Shown: positions 1 to 5,125 of the stretch, piece after piece | Layout of the letters: every line of letters starts with the position of its first letter | Numbering within the stretch: the stretch's first letter is position 1 | From: Candidatus Sabulitectum sp. | GTDB lineage: Bacteria > Fermentibacterota > Fermentibacteria > Fermentibacterales > JCC-6 | DNA length: 5,125 nt | Assembly: GCA_029940175.1 (NCBI GenBank) | Contig: JAOZRM010000006.1 | Coordinates: 23,555-28,679 of the forward strand | Reading direction: 5' to 3' | Notes under the pieces: model-generated | Database searches by the model: none | What the model was told of the DNA's origin: nothing | The model's input: the letters and a program-made list of their open reading frames with translations, nothing else | Position numbers and translations under genes: made by a program

Positions 1-2048
1 TTCTCAAGGGAAAGAGTGAACCAGAATTCAGAGCCGGAACCCTCCTGGCTTAGAACACCTATTTTCCCTCCCATAAGTGCAACGAGTCTTTTACATATAG
101 AGAGGCCAAGCCCGGTTCCCCCGTATTTTCTGGTGGTAGAAGCATCCGCCTGTGTAAATGCATCAAAGATGTTCTTTGCCTTGTCAGGCGGTATGCCAAT
201 TCCAGTATCTCTCACAGAGAATCGGAGTTGTGCGTGGGTGTCGGTTTCATTCTCGGCCAAAACCGACACGCTGATCTCGCCCTGGCTTGTAAACTTTAGA
301 GCATTTCCGGTAAGATTAAGCAGAATCTGTCTTATTCTGCCCGGGTCGCCCTTAACAGGGGCAGGTATGTCAGGGGCGATCATAGATATGAATTCAAGAC
401 CTTTGTGCTGGGCCCTGACGGCCATCATATCTCCTATTTCCTCGAGAAGCAGTCTGAGGTCAAAACTTGTGATCTCAATTTCAAGTTTTCCTGCTTCGAT
501 CTTGCTGAAGTCAAGAATGTCATTTATCAATGTTAAGAGAGCATCACCGCTGATCCTGACAGTTTCGGCAAATTCCCGTTGCTCCGGAGAAAGATCAGTA
601 TCCATAAGCAGGCCGATCATTCCAATAACTCCATTCAGAGGAGTTCTTATCTCGTGACTCATGTTGGCAAGGAATTCACTTTTAGCCTTGCTTGCCTCTC
701 TTGCTATTACTGCGGACTGTTCAGCCACCCTAAGAGCCTCTGACAGCTGCTCATTCGATTTTGCAATGATCTTGTCGGCTTGAATTCTTTCCTCTTCCAT
801 GTAGATATTGCGAACAGAGTAGGCCACGTCGTCTGCGACTTCCTGAAAGAGAGTTTGTTCACTGGAAGAGAGACTGAGTTTGACAGGCAGCTCAGCTGAT
901 ATAACCCCAAAGCTGATTCCATCAACCATAAGGGCTGTGGTAAATGGTCGACTTTCAGGTTCCAGCCCCAGAAGAGGGCAGTCTCCGCACTGGTTTTTCA
1001 CATTCTCTATGGTGACAATTCCTGGTTTTTCAACAGCAAGTGAAGCACAATAACAGTTCTTTCCCGATTCAAACATCGCTATAAGCTCAACCATATTAGC
1101 TTCGGGGACACCTGCTGAAACAAGTTTCTTGACAACATTTGAATTTTGCCTGTAAACAGCTATCCAGGCTGATGAATACCCGCCTGTTGAAATAAGAGCA
1201 TCGCAGACATTCTGTACCATCACATCCAGAGATCTTTCCTTCGTAATGATGTGATTAACCTGCCTGATTGCCTTAAGTGTTCTAGTAAGATGTTCCATCT
1301 CATGTCTTTGCTCTATCAACTCTGAAATGTCCGCAAAGGAACCAAAAATACCACAGATGTTTCCGTCTTTGTCCAGGTCCGGTGTGACTCCGGCAATTGC
1401 CAGAAAAGCGCTTCCATCTGTTTTCTGGAATTCAACTTCAAATGATGCATTCCCCTGCTTCATGACCTGTTTTATCTTTTCGCCGAAAGCTTTTTTTTGG
1501 TCTGGTGAAACATGATCGATAATTTTCCTGCCCATGATCTTTTCAACAGAAGAATAACCAAGCATGTCTATCATGTACTGGTTGGCAAAAGTAATTTCAC
1601 CGTTGAGGCTTAAATGACCAATGCCCCTCTGTATGGAGTTAAGAATATGGTTGAAGTGATCTTCCTTGGCTTCAAGGGTCATAACGGCTTTTACCATTAC
1701 GGAAATATCTCTGACATAACCCTCCAGGCCTGTGATTATTCCATTCTGATCTTTAAGTCTTCTTGCATTGGTTTCGGCGTGAAACAGACTGCCGTCTTTT
1801 CTCATAAGCTGCCCGGTGCACTGATGAATAGTGCCGTCATCGGTTAATTCCTGAAGGAATGTTCTTCTCATTTCAGAATCCGGAAAGAAATCCCGGGTAA
1901 GGCGCAAACCCAGCATTTCATCCACAGAGTTATAACCGAACATCTCTACTGCTCTTTTGTTAACAGCAGTAATTGTGCCTCTGGTGTCAACTTTGTAATA
2001 AGCTTCAGTCATGCTGTTGAATACTCGAAGCAGATCAGATTCTTTCAT
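1..2048 (-). CDS. Soluble PAS-PAS-GAF sensor histidine kinase, 3'-truncated by window edge (possibly hybrid)
   Basis: The frame is open from the ATG at 2048 to the left edge: 682 codons, no stop or frameshift. It encodes a two-component sensor kinase that should autophosphorylate on histidine and pass the phosphate to a response regulator. Domains in order: PAS about residues 5-117, PAS about 130-243 (ends FADIS, then a helical linker), GAF about 262-415, a coiled helix about 416-455, HisKA with the H-box MSHEIRTPLNG (phospho-acceptor His465), and HATPase_c about 565-682. The ATPase has the N-box (RIRQILLNLTGNALKF), G1 DTGIGIP (614-620) and G2 GGTGLGLSI (643-651). No transmembrane segment or signal peptide is visible, so it should sense internal signals. 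The GAF carries C332-x-C334 and C354-GD-C357. The visible part ends just after the ATPase fold, at WFTLSLE. BarA-type kinases with this H-box usually continue into a receiver domain, so a hybrid kinase is likely but not seen. Signal and partner are unknown. The family call is very secure. Confidence 0.96.
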   Translation of the reverse strand, partial: MKESDLLRVFNSMTEAYYKVDTRGTITAVNKRAVEMFGYNSVDEMLGLRLTRDFFPDSEMRRTFLQELTDDGTIHQCTGQLMRKDGSLFHAETNARRLKDQNGIITGLEGYVRDISVMVKAVMTLEAKEDHFNHILNSIQRGIGHLSLNGEITFANQYMIDMLGYSSVEKIMGRKIIDHVSPDQKKAFGEKIKQVMKQGNASFEVEFQKTDGSAFLAIAGVTPDLDKDGNICGIFGSFADISELIEQRHEMEHLTRTLKAIRQVNHIITKERSLDVMVQNVCDALISTGGYSSAWIAVYRQNSNVVKKLVSAGVPEANMVELIAMFESGKNCYCASLAVEKPGIVTIENVKNQCGDCPLLGLEPESRPFTTALMVDGISFGVISAELPVKLSLSSSEQTLFQEVADDVAYSVRNIYMEEERIQADKIIAKSNEQLSEALRVAEQSAVIAREASKAKSEFLANMSHEIRTPLNGVIGMIGLLMDTDLSPEQREFAETVRISGDALLTLINDILDFSKIEAGKLEIEITSFDLRLLLEEIGDMMAVRAQHKGLEFISMIAPDIPAPVKGDPGRIRQILLNLTGNALKFTSQGEISVSVLAENETDTHAQLRFSVRDTGIGIPPDKAKNIFDAFTQADASTTRKYGGTGLGLSICKRLVALMGGKIGVLSQEGSGSEFWFTLSLE
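238..269. repeat. Perfect 10-bp inverted repeat inside the kinase ATPase domain
   Basis: GTGTCGGTTT (238-247) and AAACCGACAC (260-269) are exact reverse complements separated by 12 bases. They lie within the kinase coding sequence, in a stretch encoding about residues 594-604 (SVLAENETDTH) between beta strands of the ATPase domain, where the family tolerates sequence and length variation. The structure is seen directly; a function is not shown and chance is possible. Confidence 0.6.
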
Positions 2049-2052
2049 GGCT

Positions 2053-2058
2053 CCTCCT
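2053..2058 (-). promoter_or_regulatory. Strong Shine-Dalgarno AGGAGG of the histidine kinase
   Basis: Read on the minus strand, AGGAGG lies four bases upstream of the ATG at 2048, within AGGAGGAGCC-ATG. It fixes the start of the kinase: the first PAS domain begins only a few residues downstream, leaving no room for an N-terminal membrane segment. Confidence 0.85.
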
Positions 2059-2131
2059 GATTTATTTTCTGAAGGAAGAAGATGCTATTTACTCTAGCCT
2101 ATGTAAACAGCAAGAATCACCAACCGAAAGG

Positions 2132-2161
2132 GGGAGGCCGAAGTCTACCTCCGAAACCAAT
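2132..2161. repeat. 30-bp dispersed repeat, copy 1 (degenerate hairpin)
   Basis: It matches 3541-3570 at 26 of 30 positions in direct orientation, starting GGGAGGCCGAAG and ending GAAACCAAT. Copy 1 keeps the CGAA loop, but one arm has diverged, so its 7-bp stem now has an interrupted pairing (one A/G mismatch at 2134/2147 and one G-T wobble at 2137/2144). It sits between divergent genes, where a terminator has no obvious job. This suggests a dispersed repeat family or the trace of a duplication or insertion. Confidence 0.75.
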
Positions 2162-2237
2162 AGGCGAACTGAGATGATAAGTTGCATCATGCACTTCTTC
2201 CATTCAAATTAGCTCCTTTTTACTTTGCCGCGTAGTC

Positions 2238-2255
2238 CAAAACCCCGCAGTTTTG
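2238..2255. other. Small intergenic hairpin
   Basis: CAAAAC (2238-2243) and GTTTTG (2250-2255) form a perfect 6-bp stem around the hexaloop CCCGCA. It lies about 95 bases upstream of the likely ATPase start. It could be an operator-like site or chance; no T-tract follows it to suggest termination. Confidence 0.3.
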
Positions 2256-2277
2256 TGAGGTCCGGGGGATACAGCAC

Positions 2278-2306
2278 TTGTATTTCCAGTGAAAAATGCT
2301 TATTGT
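2278..2306 (+). promoter_or_regulatory. Candidate promoter of the ATPase gene
   Basis: TTGTAT (2278-2283) and TATTGT (2301-2306) are separated by exactly 17 bases and match the sigma-70 consensus boxes at 3/6 and 4/6 positions. Transcription would begin around 2313, downstream of the ATG at 2310 and upstream of the preferred ATG at 2349. The match is weak, and if the host uses a Bacteroidetes-style promoter consensus this reading would not apply. Confidence 0.3.
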
Positions 2307-2337
2307 TAAATGCAAAATGGCATTACTAATTCTAAAA

Positions 2338-2343
2338 AGAGGG
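2338..2343 (+). promoter_or_regulatory. Ribosome binding site deciding the ATPase start
   Basis: AGAGGG lies five bases before the ATG at 2349. The in-frame ATG at 2310 has no purine-rich site before it, only an A/T-rich run. The later ATG is therefore preferred, which also gives a protein starting MELASRFL right before the ATPase core, as is usual for this family. Confidence 0.6.
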
Positions 2344-2348
2344 TAAAA

Positions 2349-3506
2349 ATGGAATTAGCATCTCGATTTCTCAGACACCCTTGTGGTGAAAGTTTTTTTC
2401 TCTTTGGCGCAAGAGGTACCGGGAAATCAACCTGGTGTCTTCAGGAATACAGGGATGCCGCAAGGCTTGATCTGCTTGCTCCTGATATATTGAGAGCTTA
2501 CACGGCAAAACCGGAAAGACTCATGGAATACTCTCTGGGGCAGCCGGATGAGACCACTATAGTAATTGATGAGGTACAGAAGGTGCCCGAATTGCTGTCA
2601 GTTGTACATTCCATTCTGGAGCTGAAGCGCGGGTACAGGTTTATTCTTACAGGTTCCAGCTCGCGAAAGCTCAAACAAACCGGTGTTGATATGCTTGCCG
2701 GGCGAGCCGTTTTACGAACAATGCATCCATTTATGGCAGGTGAACTTGGAAGCTACTTTTCGCTGGAAACAGCACTTGAACAGGGAATGCTTCCTGTTGT
2801 ATGCGATTCGTCCTCGCCATCGGATGTGCTGAAAAGCTATGTCGGGGTGTATCTCCGTGAAGAGGTAATGATGGAAAGCCTCGTTCGGAACCTCGGTAAT
2901 TTTTCAAGGTTCCTTGAAGCCGTGAGTTTTTCTCACGGCCAGGTTCTCAACATCAGTAATGTAGCCAGAGAATGCGGTGTTCAGAGAAAATCTGTTGAAG
3001 GCTATATTTCAATTCTGGAAGATCTTCTCCTGGCTTCGAGGGTTCCGGTTTTTCAGAGAAGGGCAAAACGTGCGGTAACAGGGCATCCCAAATTCTATTA
3101 CTTTGATACCGGGGTATTCAGAAGTATCAGACCAAAGGGTCCGCTTGACAGCCCGAGCGAGATCAACGGAGCCGCCCTTGAAGGGCTCGTTTTTCAACAT
3201 ATCAGAGCATGGTCAGAGTACCAAAAAAGTGATGTAAAGCTGTATTACTGGAGAACAAGATCCGGCTATGAGGTGGATTTTATTCTGTATGGAGAACACT
3301 GTTTCCAGGCAATTGAAGTTAAAAACGCAAGGGAAATCAGAAGCAAAGACTTGAAACCTCTGAAATCATTCATTGACGATTATCCGGAATGCGTTCCTCT
3401 CATGCTTTACAGAGGAACTTCATCGCTGGTTATTGATGGTGTTCTGTGCATGCCTGTGAGCCGGTTTCTGAAAGAACTTCATCCGGACAAAGCACTTTTA
3501 CAGTAG
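2349..3506 (+). CDS. AAA_14-type ATPase with C-terminal DUF4143 (PD-(D/E)XK-like) domain
   Basis: This complete 385-residue protein belongs to a widespread prokaryotic family of predicted cytoplasmic ATPases of unknown function. Numbered from the ATG at 2349: Walker A GARGTGKST at 20-28, Walker B TIVIDE at 70-75 (Asp74, Glu75) and a sensor-1-like FILTGSS at 98-104 make up the AAA_14 domain. A winged-helix-like segment follows at about 190-232 (SNVARECGVQRKSVEGYISI). The DUF4143 end has the nuclease-fold signature: Glu278, then EVDF with Glu308 and Asp310, then IEVKN with Glu323 and Lys325. All expected ATPase and nuclease-like residues are present, so the protein looks intact, but neither nuclease activity nor a substrate is established for the family. 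Length is typical. An upstream in-frame ATG at 2310 would add 13 residues but lacks a ribosome site. The gene stands alone, divergent from the kinase and convergent with the peptidase, and is bracketed by two copies of a 30-bp repeat. The family call is secure; the role is unknown. Confidence 0.95.
   Translation: MELASRFLRHPCGESFFLFGARGTGKSTWCLQEYRDAARLDLLAPDILRAYTAKPERLMEYSLGQPDETTIVIDEVQKVPELLSVVHSILELKRGYRFILTGSSSRKLKQTGVDMLAGRAVLRTMHPFMAGELGSYFSLETALEQGMLPVVCDSSSPSDVLKSYVGVYLREEVMMESLVRNLGNFSRFLEAVSFSHGQVLNISNVARECGVQRKSVEGYISILEDLLLASRVPVFQRRAKRAVTGHPKFYYFDTGVFRSIRPKGPLDSPSEINGAALEGLVFQHIRAWSEYQKSDVKLYYWRTRSGYEVDFILYGEHCFQAIEVKNAREIRSKDLKPLKSFIDDYPECVPLMLYRGTSSLVIDGVLCMPVSRFLKELHPDKALLQ
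2887..2939. repeat. Cluster of overlapping and adjacent inverted repeats inside the ATPase gene
   Basis: Three perfect stems are packed into 53 bases. GGAACCT (2887-2893) pairs with AGGTTCC (2907-2913). TTCAAGG (2903-2909) pairs with CCTTGAA (2912-2918) and competes with the first. Directly abutting, GCCGTGAG (2919-2926) pairs with CTCACGGC (2932-2939) around a TTTTT loop. The stretch encodes the segment around RNLGNFSRFLEAVSFSHG, just before the winged-helix-like region. The pairing is seen directly; whether it acts in RNA is unknown. Confidence 0.55.
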
Positions 3507-3524
3507 TATTAGTTAATACTTCAG

Positions 3525-3558
3525 GAAAGACATAAGAAGAGGGAGGCCGAAGCCTCCC
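3525..3558 (-). terminator. Rho-independent terminator of the peptidase gene
   Basis: On the minus strand a perfect 7-bp stem, GGGAGGC/GCCTCCC (3558-3541), closes a TTCG loop, the very stable C(UUCG)G tetraloop common in terminators. A pyrimidine-rich TCTTCTTATGTCTTT tract follows. The hairpin starts 26 bases past the peptidase stop codon at 3585. The T-run is interrupted, so efficiency is uncertain. On the plus strand the hairpin lies 34 bases after the ATPase stop, but what follows is not T-rich. Confidence 0.65.
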
Positions 3559-3570
3559 CCTGAAACCAAT
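3541..3570. repeat. 30-bp dispersed repeat, copy 2 (perfect hairpin)
   Basis: This is the direct-orientation partner of 2132-2161, with 26 of 30 identical bases. It includes the terminator hairpin and a conserved tail GAAACCAAT that lies outside the stem. Conservation of that tail argues that the two copies share ancestry and are not merely two similar terminators. Confidence 0.75.
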
Positions 3571-3584
3571 CGCTATTAAAGAGT

Positions 3585-5125
3585 TTACAATCTGACCGCT
3601 CTGAGGGTTTCTGTGTGTCCGTCTGTGGTCAGTCTGATGACATAGATACCTGCAGGAGCACTGGAAAGACCTGAGGTAACGGAGTGGCTGCCGGAAGCAA
3701 CTGCACCGTTAACAGGCGTGCTGATAATTCTACCGGCAATATCCAGTATTTCTAAAGTGGCATAGGCAGGTGCTGGAAGAGTGAAGTTTACCATTGCACT
3801 GGAAACAACCGGGTTCTGGGAGATTGAAAGACCCATGGAAAAGTCAACAGCTTTATTTGTGTCACTTATTCCGGAGGCGTCTATAACTCCACCGAGATAG
3901 TATCCATCGCCACAGCTGTCAGGTGTGTCATCCCACATGGGGTGTTCCTGGCCGCTTTGAGCGCAGGTGTCCCACTCCTCAGCTCTGTATGCAGCCTCAT
4001 ACATTGAGACGTCCCCATCACCATTCATGTCAGGATCTCCAGGAAGAGCCCCTCCGGGAAGGCTTGTTGCAGGAGGAACAGAGCCGTGTACCGCTCCACT
4101 CCAGTAATAGACATACTCGTCATATTCAGGATATGATGCCCCTGCCCAGCTGGATTCACCTGCATTGGCAGCGCTGGCGAATGTCCTTGGCTGAGTAGCT
4201 CCTGCATTAATAACTTCCTCAAGGAAGCCACCGGAGTAACACTGCTCCATTACAACATGAATAGACATGGCTGAGAACGAATCCATGTATCCCATGAATG
4301 TGTCATCATCAAGTGTTCCATTCCAGAGATTCAGTATAACCTCCGGAGGGTCATCAAAGCCGCCTTTGCCAGTATTGCCGTGATCTGTGGTGTAGATGAA
4401 GAGGTGATCGTCTGCCCCAACCATGGCATTGATTGCGTTGTAACCGCTGGTTACTCCTGAACTGGTGGCATCGTAGATTATGTCGCTGTCTCCGTCATTG
4501 TCGAAATCCGGATTGGAATTCAGTCCGTTGGACAAGTCAACTGCGGGGTTCAGGCCGTCTGAAAAGCAGACTATGATGTGATCATCAGGTATCAGATAAT
4601 CGTGGGCCAGTACATTGTAAATGAACTGAACATCACCGTAGTACCTTGTGTGGTTGTTGCCAATATTTGCTCCGCCCGAGATGATCCAGGCATACATGTG
4701 CTCGGCATTTGCCGGTGTAGACTGTACATTGGGAGTGAACCAGGCAAGGAAGTCTTCATACTGACCTTTGCCGTCATCGGTATCAGGAAGACTTGTGTAT
4801 TCAACAGTCATTCGGGGCAGCACATCCGGGGGAATGCTCATTCCAACGGTGTTCATCTCTCCTTCAGGAGAGACAAAAACCCATCTGCACGGGTGGGCCC
4901 AGTTTGCAAGGGCATAGTCATCAACAAGAACAAAGTAACCGTCAAAAGGCACCACTACTTCAGGAAGAGACCAGGCTCCAAGAAGCTGACCTTCAGATAG
5001 ATAACCGTCAAAACTTCTGACTTCCTTGTTGGAGAAGTCGGTAATCATAGTCTCCATTACAAGACTGGCTGCTTCGGTTGGACTGTTTACAACAGAACCA
5101 AAAGCAAAAGACGAAACGAATACAA
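3585..5125 (-). CDS. Secreted legumain-like (C13-type, clan CD) cysteine peptidase with T9SS-like C-terminal sorting domain, 5'-truncated
   Basis: The frame is open to the right edge and ends at the TAA at 3585; 512 residues are visible. The ATG at 5057 is probably internal, because the upstream codons read VFVSSFAFGSVVNS, the hydrophobic core of a signal peptide whose start is outside the window. Numbering from that internal Met, the catalytic domain spans about 120-300. It opens with AWIISGGANIGNNHTRYYGD, resembling the legumain strand and its S1-pocket Arg (here Arg138). The clan CD dyad follows: His226 in FIYTTDHGN and Cys273 in VVMEQCYSGGF. An Asp-rich loop DFDNDGDSD (184-192) is inserted in the catalytic domain, and an EF-hand-like loop DMNGDGDVSMYE lies at 343-354. 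The last about 80 residues (SISQNPVVSS to LRAVRL) match the pattern of a T9SS type A or FlgD-Ig-like sorting domain: NP, a LEILDIAGR strand, SGSHSV, then AGIYVIRL. The protein is expected to be exported and cell-surface or extracellular, cleaving proteins, perhaps after Asn or Asp as legumains do. The peptidase fold is well supported; substrate and secretion route are inferred. Confidence 0.92.
   Translation of the reverse strand, partial: VFVSSFAFGSVVNSPTEAASLVMETMITDFSNKEVRSFDGYLSEGQLLGAWSLPEVVVPFDGYFVLVDDYALANWAHPCRWVFVSPEGEMNTVGMSIPPDVLPRMTVEYTSLPDTDDGKGQYEDFLAWFTPNVQSTPANAEHMYAWIISGGANIGNNHTRYYGDVQFIYNVLAHDYLIPDDHIIVCFSDGLNPAVDLSNGLNSNPDFDNDGDSDIIYDATSSGVTSGYNAINAMVGADDHLFIYTTDHGNTGKGGFDDPPEVILNLWNGTLDDDTFMGYMDSFSAMSIHVVMEQCYSGGFLEEVINAGATQPRTFASAANAGESSWAGASYPEYDEYVYYWSGAVHGSVPPATSLPGGALPGDPDMNGDGDVSMYEAAYRAEEWDTCAQSGQEHPMWDDTPDSCGDGYYLGGVIDASGISDTNKAVDFSMGLSISQNPVVSSAMVNFTLPAPAYATLEILDIAGRIISTPVNGAVASGSHSVTSGLSSAPAGIYVIRLTTDGHTETLRAVRL

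Larger units (their letters stand above)
2049..2348. other. Divergent intergenic region between kinase and ATPase genes
   Basis: This 300-base stretch separates the minus-strand kinase from the plus-strand ATPase, so any promoters for both genes should lie here. It contains the kinase ribosome site, one copy of the 30-bp repeat (2132-2161), a small hairpin (2238-2255), a weak plus-strand promoter candidate (2278-2306) and the ATPase ribosome site. I found no convincing minus-strand promoter for the kinase, no tRNA-like structure and no riboswitch I recognise. A short in-frame extension from an ATG at 2310 is judged untranslated. Confidence 0.7.
3507..3584. other. Convergent intergenic spacer
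   Basis: These 78 bases separate the ATPase and peptidase stop codons. The spacer holds the UUCG hairpin and repeat copy 2. A weak A/T stem, AGTATT (3505-3510) with AATACT (3515-3520), overlaps the ATPase stop codon. No gene fits here. Confidence 0.7.

Noticed and set aside
16..657. 213-codon plus-strand open frame
   Set aside because: It lies antisense to the kinase HisKA/ATPase coding sequence, which has full family motifs; the plus-strand translation shows no recognisable domain.
2071..2112. Possible minus-strand sigma-70 promoter for the kinase (TTGCTG, 16 bases, TAAATA)
   Set aside because: The match to both boxes is poor and the consensus of the host is unknown.
2174..2190. Short inverted repeat ATGAT...ATCAT in the intergenic region
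   Set aside because: Five base pairs in A/T-rich sequence are expected by chance.
2310..2348. Earlier ATG for the ATPase adding 13 residues
   Set aside because: No ribosome site precedes 2310, the candidate promoter would start transcription near or after it, and the ATG at 2349 has AGAGGG at good spacing.
3505..3520. A/T-rich hairpin AGTATT-AGTT-AATACT as terminator of the ATPase gene
   Set aside because: The stem is only six weak pairs and is not followed by a T-run.
3923..4231. Open frames on both strands overlapping the peptidase gene
   Set aside because: They are alternative-frame readings of the peptidase C-terminal half, with low-complexity His/Arg/Gln-rich translations and no family resemblance.
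4578..5020. Plus-strand open frames of 75 and 140 codons opposite the peptidase N-terminal half
   Set aside because: They are antisense shadows of a gene with intact catalytic motifs; no domain and no convincing ribosome site.

Overview
The window looks like bacterial chromosomal DNA of moderate GC content, probably from the Fibrobacteres-Chlorobi-Bacteroidetes (FCB) group or a related candidate phylum. The main clue is a secreted protein whose C-terminus resembles a type IX secretion (T9SS) type A sorting domain. Two lesser clues are a soluble PAS-PAS-GAF sensor kinase with a CGDCPL cysteine motif and an AAA_14/DUF4143 ATPase, both of which I associate with such genomes. A Fermentibacterota-like source is possible, but this is an impression and not a demonstrated placement.

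Layout, left to right. Positions 1-2048 (minus strand) hold a large sensor histidine kinase: two PAS domains, a GAF domain, HisKA and HATPase_c. It is cut by the left edge just after the ATPase domain. It runs as one uninterrupted frame of 682 codons from an ATG with a strong AGGAGG ribosome site. Positions 2049-2348 are a divergent intergenic region with a weak promoter candidate, a small hairpin and one copy of a 30-bp repeat. Positions 2349-3506 (plus strand) encode a complete AAA_14-type ATPase with a C-terminal DUF4143/PD-(D/E)XK-like domain. Positions 3507-3584 are a short convergent spacer with the second repeat copy, which also forms a UUCG-loop terminator-like hairpin. Positions 3585-5125 (minus strand) encode a secreted legumain-like (clan CD, C13-type) cysteine peptidase. 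It has an EF-hand-like calcium loop and a C-terminal sorting domain, and its N-terminus runs off the right edge inside the signal peptide.

The three genes do not form an operon: they lie minus, plus, minus, and nothing in the sequence ties their functions together. The kinase is a cytoplasmic multi-input sensor, the ATPase is of unknown role, and the peptidase acts outside the cell. The most distinctive features are the 30-bp direct repeats (26/30 identical) on either side of the ATPase gene, the calcium-loop-bearing legumain-like peptidase with a T9SS-like tail, the cysteine quartet in the kinase GAF domain, and a cluster of overlapping inverted repeats inside the ATPase gene. I found no RNA genes, CRISPR array, transposase or complete mobile element.
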